A stretch of DNA of 5,419 nucleotides from Myxococcales bacterium (GTDB lineage: Bacteria; Myxococcota; Polyangia; Fen-1088), in NCBI GenBank assembly GCA_003157315.1, contig PMJE01000436.1, positions 474 to 5,892 on the forward strand, in the 5' to 3' direction. Each line of letters starts with the position of its first letter. Within the stretch, counting starts at the first letter, position 1. A program made the translations under genes and the position numbers. The notes below the pieces were generated by a model that saw only the letters and a list, made by a program, of their open reading frames with translations, had not been told where the DNA came from and did no database searches. This document shows positions 1 through 5,419 of this stretch, piece after piece.

Positions 1-299
1 TGGGTGCGGTAGCCACCATGCCGCCGGCACTGCCGCCGTTCGGCCACTGGGTCGCGCCCAGCGCCCAGGAATGGCTGCTGCTTCTTTTCGTGGGAGTGAC
101 CGGCGTTTGGGCTCAGCTCATCATGACCCGAGCACTCAAGCATGTGACCGCCACTGCGATGGGCATCATCCATCAAGTCACGGTGGTGCTCACCGTACTG
201 GGCGGGCTGATCTTCTTCGGCGAGATGCTGACCCTACGTTCAGCAATTGGCAGCGCGATCACCGTGGTGGGCGTATTGTGGGTCGTGTATTCGGAGTAA
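1..299 (+). CDS. EamA/DMT-family transporter, C-terminal part (5' end outside window)
   Basis: This is the last 99 codons of an integral inner-membrane protein; the first complete codon in frame is at base 3 and the stop is TAA at 297-299. The ATG at 18 is probably internal, because the frame stays open to the window edge. Three hydrophobic segments follow one another: one around WLLLLFVGVTGVWAQLIMT, one around GIIHQVTVVLTVLGGLIFF, and a last one ending VVGVLWVVYSE. The pattern of an Ala-Leu pair after the first helix (TRALKH), a GEMLT turn, then a glycine-rich final helix is typical of the second EamA repeat of drug/metabolite-superfamily exporters. Family members have about 10 helices and 280-300 residues, so roughly two thirds of the protein lies upstream. 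The substrate cannot be deduced. The gene converges on the minus-strand dacB-like gene with a 4-base gap. Confidence 0.85.
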   Translation, partial: GAVATMPPALPPFGHWVAPSAQEWLLLLFVGVTGVWAQLIMTRALKHVTATAMGIIHQVTVVLTVLGGLIFFGEMLTLRSAIGSAITVVGVLWVVYSE

Positions 300-303
300 T
301 TGG

Positions 304-2289
304 CTACGGCTCGTTACCAGGGCTGCCGAAGTCTTTCAGAATTTGGTCGATGCTCTGCTCGGACCTCTGCGCCGGCGCGCCCTCGGGTAGGTCACTTTCG
401 CCTTCCAGCTCCGCGGCCTCGCCGCCGGTTTCCAGATCCTGGGTCGGCATGGCTTCTTCAGCCGGCGCCGGACCGAGGGTGCCGCGCGCATAGTGCATCA
501 TCGCATTGACGGCGCTCACTTGGGCGCTGCGCACGCTGGTGACCGCGCGGCGACGGTGGCCCTCGACCATGATGGAGAAGGCCACCACGTCTGCCTTGTC
601 GCCCACGTAGCCCGACAGACACGACACGCCGTTGAGTGTGCCGGTCTTGGCGCGCACCCTTTCCGCCGCGGAGGAGCCACGAAAGCGATTGCGGGTGGTG
701 CCGTCCACCCCACCCACGGAGAGCGACTGCAATAGATCAGGCCCTACGCGCGGGTCGAAATACAACCGACGCAGCAGGTCCGCCATGGTGGCCGGGGCAA
801 CGCGATTCTGGTGGCCCAAGCCCGAGCCATTGGCCGGCAGGTAGCCGGAGGAGGGCACCCCGAGATCGGTGAGCGCATCCCGCATAGCGCGCACGCCCTT
901 TGCGGTACTGGCGCTGCCACCATAGGTTTCGGCGCCCGCAGCTTCCAGTACCCGCTCGGCCCACTCATTGTCCGAGTTCTTGTTGACCCGGCGAATGAGC
1001 AGGGGCAACGGTGCAGACTCGTGCACGGCCAGAATCGTAGGACCGGGCGCCGCGCTCCCGCGCAGCAGGACCACCGGCATATCACCCAGGTTACTCGCCG
1101 ACGCAAGCTGCATGTCGGGGTCCGCGGGTGCGCCGACCAAGTGATCGCGCCCCTCACCCGGATACACGCCGGCCAGGCCGGTCACCTCGATGCCTGCCTG
1201 GACCAGGGCCGCGCGCATCAGGATCGCCGCGTACAGCGTGTCGCCGGGTGGTGCCCGGCGAATCACCATGCCATGCCGACCGAGCCCGACCTTGCCAGTG
1301 ACCACGACTTGAATGTGTTCGCCCGCGCGTGACACGGACACGCCGATGCGGCCGCGCCCCGTGCCGGTCACCGCCTGGTTCACCAAGCGCAGGGTATCGG
1401 AGCCAGGCCACAGGGAAACCAGCGCGCTGGCACCGACCTTGTCGCCCGGCCGCACGCGCACCTCAATGGCTGACCAGCCCACCCGCACCGGAGAGCGGCC
1501 AGCCACAAAGGCTTCATCAGAACCGATGCGCCGGGGATCGCCCAGCACGCGTCCCTCGATGCGGCTGACGCCCCGGCGGGCCAGATCCTCAGCCATCACG
1601 GCAAGGTGCGCCTCGCGCAGCGACGGATCGCCGCTGCCGCGCAAAATCAAGTCACCGGCAATCGTGCCGTCCCCGGCGGGTGAAGGTCCTGACAGCTCGG
1701 TGCGGAAGCGCCAGGTGCTGCCCAGGCGCAGCAGCGCCGTGGTGGTGGCCAGCACTTTCTGGTTGGATGCGGGATCCATCAGCACCGATCCGCGGCGGCT
1801 GAAGAGTACATGTCCGGTCGCCAGATCCAGCACCCGCATACCCACCCGCAACCGGCCCAGCACTGAACCGTGAACGATGTGAGTCAGCGCCTCTTGCAGG
1901 GCCAAGATACGCGCGCGATTGGGATCGTCCGCAGCCGGTGCCGGCGTTTCGATCTCGGCTGGCCTGGCGGGTGCGGCAGGCTTTGGGTTGCCTCTTTCGT
2001 GCGAAATCCCCGAGTTGGGGTGCGAAGCCCTAAATCCTGGGCTCACCGGAACGGAAAGGGGTTTGCCCGACACTGCTGCAGGCTTTGCCACCGGCTTACT
2101 GGTGGACTTGGCAGGGATCGGCGCAGGCCGGGTTGCGGCCGGGCTACTGATGACGATGGGCGTGGGGCGACCGAGCTTGGCGGTCGGTGCTCTTGGCTTG
2201 GCCGCGGGTTGAACCGCGGGAGAGGCTGACGCTGTCATGCTGAAGAGCAGGAGCGCAAACGCAGTGGCTTTGGAATACCCGTACCTCAT
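304..2289 (-). CDS. dacB: D-alanyl-D-alanine carboxypeptidase/endopeptidase, PBP4 (DacB) type, with extended N- and C-termini
   Basis: This periplasmic penicillin-binding protein (class C, peptidase S13) trims pentapeptides and cleaves D-Ala-mDAP cross-links in peptidoglycan. All three active-site motifs are visible: SxxK as S175-N-Q-K178, SxN as S439-D-N441, and KTG at 548-550. The 264-residue span between the first two motifs matches the inserted domains of the PBP4 class (244 in E. coli), and the 109 residues between the second and third match it closely (111 in E. coli). A glycine-rich NGSGLG with nearby N495 (residues 487-495) corresponds to the family DGSGLS..N motif with Asp replaced by Asn. 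Residues 1-22 look like a signal peptide (hydrophobic FALLLFSMTA, then ASA). Residues 23-122 are a basic Pro/Ala/Lys-rich linker, and about 603-661 form an acidic tail. Length is 661 against about 477 in E. coli. The ATG at 2289 lies four bases after the upstream stop, so coupled translation is likely. The catalytic assignment is firm; the role of the extensions is unknown. Confidence 0.95.
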   Translation of the reverse strand: MRYGYSKATAFALLLFSMTASASPAVQPAAKPRAPTAKLGRPTPIVISSPAATRPAPIPAKSTSKPVAKPAAVSGKPLSVPVSPGFRASHPNSGISHERGNPKPAAPARPAEIETPAPAADDPNRARILALQEALTHIVHGSVLGRLRVGMRVLDLATGHVLFSRRGSVLMDPASNQKVLATTTALLRLGSTWRFRTELSGPSPAGDGTIAGDLILRGSGDPSLREAHLAVMAEDLARRGVSRIEGRVLGDPRRIGSDEAFVAGRSPVRVGWSAIEVRVRPGDKVGASALVSLWPGSDTLRLVNQAVTGTGRGRIGVSVSRAGEHIQVVVTGKVGLGRHGMVIRRAPPGDTLYAAILMRAALVQAGIEVTGLAGVYPGEGRDHLVGAPADPDMQLASASNLGDMPVVLLRGSAAPGPTILAVHESAPLPLLIRRVNKNSDNEWAERVLEAAGAETYGGSASTAKGVRAMRDALTDLGVPSSGYLPANGSGLGHQNRVAPATMADLLRRLYFDPRVGPDLLQSLSVGGVDGTTRNRFRGSSAAERVRAKTGTLNGVSCLSGYVGDKADVVAFSIMVEGHRRRAVTSVRSAQVSAVNAMMHYARGTLGPAPAEEAMPTQDLETGGEAAELEGESDLPEGAPAQRSEQSIDQILKDFGSPGNEP

Positions 2290-2293
2290 CTGC

Positions 2294-2980
2294 TCATCTC
2301 GCTACACAGCGAAACCCCAGATCGCCATCGCGATGTTGAGGGTCCCAGGCGTTTCGGTTGGCAGCGCGCGGCTCGACGAAGTAGCTGCAGCAGGAGCCGC
2401 CGCGCACCACGCGCCGGCTGGGGTCGCGATCGTATTTGTCCGCGGTCCACTCCCAGACATTGCCGGCCATGTCGTCGACACCGTACGGGCTGGCTCCCTG
2501 CGGGTAGCTGCCCACCTTGCTGGGCCGGCCTGGGTTCTTGCCCGCGCAGGGACCTTCGTTTTCGAAATTGCCCCAATTGGCGCGGCCACAGTCGAGTTCA
2601 TTGCCCCAGGGATATTCGCGGCCGTCAGTCCCACGCGCCGCCTTTTCCCATTCGTCTTCACTGGGCAGGCGGCCGCCAGCAAAGGCGCAAAAGGCGTGCG
2701 CTTCATGCCAGTTCACGTTGGTGACCGGCAGTTCCGGATCCTGGGCCAGATCAATGGCTAGTTGCGGACAGCGGCGAGCAGCTACACAGCGCGCGTACAT
2801 GGCGCGCGTGACCTCGGTGCGGTCGATGCGGTACGCGGGTAGAGAATGCTTGGCCATCGGCCGCTCGTCGTCAGCGCCGCGATTGGAGCCTTTCACGAAT
2901 GACCCGGCGGGAATCAGCACGCGCTCGAATTTGGCCTCGGCAGCAACCAACAGAACCAAAGGCAACATGATGCGCATCAC
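2294..2980 (-). CDS. SUMF1/FGE-sulfatase-fold protein, probably exported, without the FGE catalytic cysteine pair
   Basis: The single SUMF1 (formylglycine-generating enzyme-like) domain fills nearly all 228 residues. Family signatures in order are IPAGSFVKGS (23-32), RTEVT (54-58), PVTNVNW then GRLPSEDEWEKAARG (85-117), YPWG (123-126), YGVDDMAGNVWEW (166-178), RVVRGGS (190-196) and GFRCVAR (222-228). Asn174 and Glu177 fit the calcium-site region of the fold. True FGEs carry two cysteines five positions apart soon after GGS. Here two adjacent cysteines (197-198) follow GGS and no second partner is present, so sulfatase activation is unlikely and a structural or binding role is more plausible. 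Residues 1-16 resemble a short signal peptide ending AEA. The start is GTG at 2980, overlapping the upstream TGA by four bases; ATG at 2977 (and 2968) are alternatives. The dacB-like gene follows after four bases. The fold is certain, the function is not. Confidence 0.9.
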   Translation of the reverse strand: MMRIMLPLVLLVAAEAKFERVLIPAGSFVKGSNRGADDERPMAKHSLPAYRIDRTEVTRAMYARCVAARRCPQLAIDLAQDPELPVTNVNWHEAHAFCAFAGGRLPSEDEWEKAARGTDGREYPWGNELDCGRANWGNFENEGPCAGKNPGRPSKVGSYPQGASPYGVDDMAGNVWEWTADKYDRDPSRRVVRGGSCCSYFVEPRAANRNAWDPQHRDGDLGFRCVAR

Positions 2981-3234
2981 GCGAGGCGAGCCTCGATTGC
3001 CAATGCCAGTTTCGCCTTGCGAGGCAGCGCCTTAATGGCAGCCTCGCGCCGCAGGGCCGAACCTTGGGATCGCTTGCGCTCCACATGCACCAGCCCCACC
3101 GGTCCCCGGCCCCGGGTGTAGCGCGCGCCGCGACCCTGGTTGTGCTGGCTCACGCGCGCGTTCACGTCACGGGCGATTCCCGTGTACAGGGATCCATCGC
3201 GGCAGCGGACCACGTACACGAACCAGGCAGGCAT
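2977..3234 (-). CDS. GIY-YIG nuclease-superfamily small protein (YhbQ/UPF0213-like)
   Basis: This 85-residue single-domain protein has the GIY-YIG fold of the stand-alone YhbQ/UPF0213 type. Landmarks counted from the ATG at 3234: Y7 in the VYV strand (the GIY half), Y17-T-G19 (the YIG half), the expected helix arginine R27 in ARVSQH, Y39, and the metal-ligand glutamate E64 in RREAAIK. All residues expected for catalysis are present, so it could nick or cleave DNA, but cellular roles of these small proteins are poorly defined. The ATG at 3234 is preferred over a TTG at 3246: it gives the usual family beginning (M-P-A-W-F-V-Y), and a GGAAA stretch lies about 9 bases upstream. The TTG directly follows an in-frame TAG. 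It is the first gene after the tandem-repeat gap, and its stop overlaps the SUMF1-fold gene start. The catalytic residues look intact; the function is open. Confidence 0.9.
   Translation of the reverse strand: MPAWFVYVVRCRDGSLYTGIARDVNARVSQHNQGRGARYTRGRGPVGLVHVERKRSQGSALRREAAIKALPRKAKLALAIEARLA
2982..2995 (-). repeat. Short inverted repeat at the GIY-YIG/SUMF1 junction, possible coupling hairpin
   Basis: Two 6-base arms, CGAGGC and GCCTCG, face each other with two bases between. In the minus-strand mRNA this can form a 5-bp stem with a 4-base loop just before the GTG start of the SUMF1-fold gene. It covers GAGG, the only purine-rich candidate ribosome-binding site there. It lies inside the last codons of the GIY-YIG gene, so a ribosome finishing that gene would open it. 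This is inference from base pairing only; GC-rich coding DNA yields such short palindromes by chance. Confidence 0.3.
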
Positions 3235-3267
3235 GGGGTTTTCCAACTATGGCAACTGCTGAACAAG

Positions 3268-3309
3268 AGAGCAATTTTCTAGACTTAAAGAGCAATTTTC
3301 TAGACTTAA
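3268..3309. repeat. Perfect tandem direct repeat, 2 x 21 bp, AT-rich, intergenic
   Basis: Copy 1 is 3268-3288 and copy 2 is 3289-3309. The copies are identical over all 21 bases, with core gcaattttctagactt, and the match stops at both outer edges. Each unit has 6 G/C out of 21 (29%), far below the GC-rich surroundings. Each holds a TCTAGA palindrome, so two identical palindromes lie exactly 21 bp, about two helical turns, apart on one face of the DNA. The block lies between the MerR-TPR gene (stop 32 bases away) and the GIY-YIG gene (ATG 33 bases away), both on the minus strand. It therefore occupies the promoter position of the downstream GIY-YIG/SUMF1/dacB group. No sigma-70 hexamer pair at proper spacing is clear. 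A paired operator or upstream element is the best guess; a recent replication-slippage duplication is the alternative. Confidence 0.9.
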
Positions 3310-3341
3310 CCTCATCTACATCGGCAGCCGGCAGGCCGCGC

Positions 3342-4262
3342 TCAAGCCTGGAGGCGCTCTAGCCGAGCCAACGCCTCTTCCACCCAGGGCGCAAGTTCAT
3401 CGCCACCGTCGGCGGCCAAGGCCATGTAGCGCCGCAAATGCTCCACTGCCTGACGCTGGCTACCCAGGTTTTCAAGGGCGGTGGCAAGGTTGTAGTGCGC
3501 GTCAGCGAAATCCGGGGAGGTTTGTACCACCCGCCGCAGCTCCGAGGCCGCCAGCTCGACTTCGCCCAGCTCGTGAAGGATGCGGGCCAGGTTGTAGCGT
3601 GCCTCGGTTTGGTCGGGATCGAGGGCCAGGGCAGCCTCGAACGACGCACGCGCTGCTCCGGCATCGCCCGCGTCGTAGGCCAGCGTGCCCAGATTGGTGT
3701 GAGCCGCGGACAGTCCAGGGTCAGCCGCCAGAGCTTGCCGGTAGGCCGCCACTGCCTCGTCAATCTTGCCATTAGCTTCTTGCGCCAGTGCGAAGGCGAA
3801 CCATTGGTAGGCCGACCGCTCGATGCCGTCGGGATTGGTTAGCGTCGGTCGTGGGGTGGGCAGGGCAGCGACCGAAGCAGCGCGCGCCGCCAGATCGCCC
3901 AGGCCGAAGTCAAACAAGCGCTGGCCGTTGACCTCGAAGGTAGCGCCGTCGGTGACCAGGGCCAGGGTATTTCCGTCCCAGGCGACGCGCAGGCGTTCGA
4001 GCGGCCGATTCACGGCGGGAAGCGCGGCGCGCACGGCATCCAGGGCCTTGCGGATCTGCGCGGGCGCGAAGCCGCGCTCGACCAGTTCCTTGGCCGCGCG
4101 CACTGCCACCAGGTCTTGGAAGGTATATGTCTGGCGCGCCCCTCGCCGCTGTGACGGGCCCACGAAGCCGGACTGCGACCAGTAGCGCAGCTTGGCCTCG
4201 GCCACGCCGAGAATGCGAGAAACCGTGGCGAAGGTGTATTCCTGTTCGACAACACTGGCCAT
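3342..4262 (-). CDS. MerR-type helix-turn-helix protein fused to four TPR repeats
   Basis: The product is a 306-residue predicted cytoplasmic DNA-binding/scaffold protein. Residues 8-74 are a MerR-like winged helix-turn-helix: YTFATVSRILGV, then AKLRYW (the usual LRYWE-like position), QTYTFQDLVAVR and a helix ending FAPAQIRKAL. A segment of about 75 residues with short strands (around LRVAWDGNTLALVTDG) links to four consecutive 34-residue TPRs at about 151-184, 185-218, 219-252 and 253-286, each with A/Y-N-L-A and ALxxDP-type positions. A charged C-terminal helix follows. Classical MerR proteins instead carry a coiled coil and an effector domain, so here TPR protein contacts may replace ligand sensing. 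The start is ATG at 4262, forming TGATG with the upstream stop, so translation is coupled; TTG at 4265 is less likely. The DNA target and partner are unknown; the repeats at 3268-3309 are a possible but untested target. Confidence 0.9.
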   Translation of the reverse strand: MASVVEQEYTFATVSRILGVAEAKLRYWSQSGFVGPSQRRGARQTYTFQDLVAVRAAKELVERGFAPAQIRKALDAVRAALPAVNRPLERLRVAWDGNTLALVTDGATFEVNGQRLFDFGLGDLAARAASVAALPTPRPTLTNPDGIERSAYQWFAFALAQEANGKIDEAVAAYRQALAADPGLSAAHTNLGTLAYDAGDAGAARASFEAALALDPDQTEARYNLARILHELGEVELAASELRRVVQTSPDFADAHYNLATALENLGSQRQAVEHLRRYMALAADGGDELAPWVEEALARLERLQA

Positions 4263-4756
4263 CAAAAGCTCGCCTCCACGTCAGCGTCGATGAACACGCA
4301 AGACCCTTGCGCGCGAATCTGGATCTCGGTGCGCACGCCTTTGGGCCGGGTCTCGGTTATGCGCAAGACCTCGCGGCAGGCCAGCGCATCCATGCGCGCC
4401 TTGATGGTCAGGTCAGCGCGCATCAGCGCAGCCAGTCGTTGCGCCGTGCCTGCGTCGCCGTGCTCGCGCACTACAGGACCGAGGCTGTCCAGGTCGACGG
4501 TCACCATGGTCGACCCGAGATAGCAATCCTTGCCGTTGCGTTCCGCCCGCTGCCCCTCGGAGATCACCTCTGCGCGGTCCAAGATTGCGTCGAGCGCCGC
4601 GCGCGACAGGCGCTCGCGCACCTCGCGCTCGAACATGGCAATGCGCCGCGCGCGCGCCATGGGACGAAGCAAAAGAGACTGCCCGACGCGCTTGGGACGC
4701 GCCGGGTTCTCGGCTGCTGTTGCGAAACACGCCTCTGTGAGGTCATGTCGTGCCAT
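4262..4756 (-). CDS. Hypothetical protein, unrecognised family
   Basis: I do not recognise this product of about 164 residues (175 if started at the TTG at 4789). There is no signal peptide or membrane segment. The N-terminal half is rich in Arg, Ala and Glu and looks helical (RPMARARRIAMFEREVRERL and onward to about RAERNG). The rest alternates predicted strands and helices: a strand near STMVTVDLDSLG, a helix through QRLAALMRADLTIKARM, and strands near REVLRITE, TEIQIRAQ and SCVFIDADV. Cysteines are scattered, with no metal-site pattern. The ATG at 4756 lacks a clear ribosome-binding site. The TTG at 4789 has GGAG upstream, but only two bases away. The start is therefore uncertain. The stop overlaps the MerR-TPR ATG by one base, which implies joint expression. 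Being real is supported by this overlap and by sensible amino-acid composition compared with the opposite strand. Confidence 0.72.
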   Translation of the reverse strand: MARHDLTEACFATAAENPARPKRVGQSLLLRPMARARRIAMFEREVRERLSRAALDAILDRAEVISEGQRAERNGKDCYLGSTMVTVDLDSLGPVVREHGDAGTAQRLAALMRADLTIKARMDALACREVLRITETRPKGVRTEIQIRAQGSCVFIDADVEASF

Positions 4757-4807
4757 GTGGATAAATGTAGGATAAGGCGAAAGCGCCAAGTCTCCAAATT
4801 TCTTGAT

Positions 4808-5419
4808 CTAGGAAACCTCCACCTTCGCGTTCGGGTCAAAGGGATTGGTCCGCACGGCGAGGGAGAATAGGTACGGGTAGGTGGCTCGCAAGTGCTGCAT
4901 GTGGCGCAGCCATTCCCGGACCAGCCAGTCATAGGCGCGTTTTATGTCGTTCTCCAGGTGCATGCGATCCGCGTCGGGCAAGTTGGCCACGCTCGGTCGA
5001 TGGGCCAGCTCATCAGCCAGGTGGAACACCGCCCACAGCATCTCGGTCAGGGTTTCGTGTTCGAGCAGGTTGGGGTTCTCCAGCAAGCGCAACAGGAAGT
5101 CGCGCTGCTGTTCGAGGGTGACTTTCACCAGCGCCAGATCTCCACGGCCCGCGTCGATCGCCGATTCGTGGCCCCGCAGCACGGTCTGCATCTTTGCGAA
5201 GTGCGCCTCGGTCCAAGCACCGTCGATCCTCAGGTGTTTGCGCACGTCTTCGGCGCGGGCATCGAAAGCAGAGAGCAGCCGCAACAGAGGGGTGCCAACT
5301 TGACTAAAGAAGACGCCGACCGCAACGTTCAGTTTTCGCCGAATGGCCTGGCGTTCATGCGCGTTGAGGAGTTGATCGAACACCAGGGTGGCCAGCACCG
5401 CCTGCACGAACAGGAAGGC
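4808..5419 (-). CDS. Conserved membrane-anchored protein of unknown function, C-terminal part (5' end outside window)
   Basis: The frame stays open to the right edge, so the GTG at 5407 is probably internal; at least 203 residues are visible. It begins with a hydrophobic stretch (AFLFVQAVLATLVFDQLL) that looks like a transmembrane helix, followed by a basic turn (RQAIRRKLN) and a second apolar/amphipathic stretch, VAVGVFFSQVGTPLLRLL. The remaining 150 or so residues are soluble and strongly helical, with an ending LRATYPYLFSLAVRTNPFDP. The RKLN-VxxGVFFSxVG and YPYLFSLAVRTNPF stretches look like conserved signatures of an uncharacterised membrane-protein family. That is my recollection, and I cannot attach a name. 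The positive-inside rule suggests the helical domain is cytoplasmic. The stop TAG at 4808-4810 lies 51 bases before the preferred ATG of the next gene, so the two are probably co-transcribed. Confidence 0.75.
   Translation of the reverse strand, partial: AFLFVQAVLATLVFDQLLNAHERQAIRRKLNVAVGVFFSQVGTPLLRLLSAFDARAEDVRKHLRIDGAWTEAHFAKMQTVLRGHESAIDAGRGDLALVKVTLEQQRDFLLRLLENPNLLEHETLTEMLWAVFHLADELAHRPSVANLPDADRMHLENDIKRAYDWLVREWLRHMQHLRATYPYLFSLAVRTNPFDPNAKVEVS

Noticed and set aside
1313..1873. Plus-strand open frame of 186 codons
   Set aside because: It lies wholly inside the dacB-like gene. Its product is Arg/Pro/Ser-rich with no domain, the usual antisense shadow of a GC-rich gene.
2237..2761. 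Plus-strand open frame of 174 codons opposite the SUMF1-fold gene
   Set aside because: The minus strand carries unmistakable SUMF1 motifs in the same region, so this is a shadow.
3268..3309. Sigma-54 promoter in each repeat copy (TTGCT on the minus strand resembles a -12 element)
   Set aside because: The -24 GG dinucleotide is not present at the required spacing (GT instead), so the match is only partial.
3268..3309. CRISPR array or attachment site
   Set aside because: The two copies are directly adjacent with no spacer, and no integrase or cas gene lies in the window.
3310..3341. Intrinsic terminator after the MerR-TPR gene
   Set aside because: Only a short imperfect GC-rich pairing (GCGGCC with GGCTGC, one mismatch) can be drawn, and no T-run follows on the minus strand.
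4776..4787. Small hairpin GGCG-AAAG-CGCC near the orphan gene start
   Set aside because: The stem is only 4 bp and there is no T-run or conserved context; chance is sufficient.
4127..4870. Plus-strand open frame of 247 codons
   Set aside because: It runs antisense across three minus-strand genes with better protein sense and overlapping stops/starts. Its His/Arg/Cys-rich sequence has no recognisable fold.

Overview
The window is GC-rich bacterial chromosome, densely packed with codon-biased genes. It shows no insertion sequence, phage gene, CRISPR array, tRNA or rRNA. Dense gene packing, GTG/TTG starts, a SUMF1-fold protein, a MerR-TPR fusion and a proline/alanine-rich periplasmic enzyme fit a Gram-negative of the myxobacterial/deltaproteobacterial kind. 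That placement is an inference from style, not from a marker gene.

Layout, left to right. The tail of an EamA/DMT-type membrane transporter is the only plus-strand gene, ending at 299. It meets a minus-strand cluster tail to tail with only 4 bases between the stop codons. Read in its own direction (from high to low coordinates), the minus-strand series is: (i) a membrane-anchored protein cut by the right edge (4808-5419); (ii) an unrecognised small protein of about 164 residues (4262-4756); (iii) a MerR-type DNA-binding domain fused to four TPR repeats (3342-4262); (iv) an intergenic gap of about 107 bases with a perfect AT-rich 2 x 21 bp tandem repeat; (v) a small GIY-YIG nuclease-fold protein (2977-3234); (vi) a probably exported SUMF1/FGE-sulfatase-fold protein (2294-2980); (vii) a PBP4/DacB-type D-Ala-D-Ala carboxypeptidase/endopeptidase with long low-complexity extensions (304-2289).

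The minus-strand genes look like two translationally coupled groups. In the first, (ii) and (iii) overlap by one base (TGATG), and (i) ends 51 bases before the preferred start of (ii). In the second, (v) and (vi) overlap by four bases (GTGA), and (vi) and (vii) are four bases apart. The tandem-repeat gap is the only intergenic space able to hold a promoter or operator for the second group. Two proteins of that group, (vi) and (vii), probably act in the periplasm, so cell-wall maturation is the most concrete theme. The GIY-YIG member is an odd partner. The first group pairs a DNA-binding/TPR protein with an orphan and a membrane protein, and its function cannot be named from sequence alone.

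Most of the window is ordinary housekeeping or accessory content. The points most worth a second look are the tandem repeat, the SUMF1-fold protein that lacks the FGE cysteine pair, and the MerR-TPR/orphan/membrane-protein trio.
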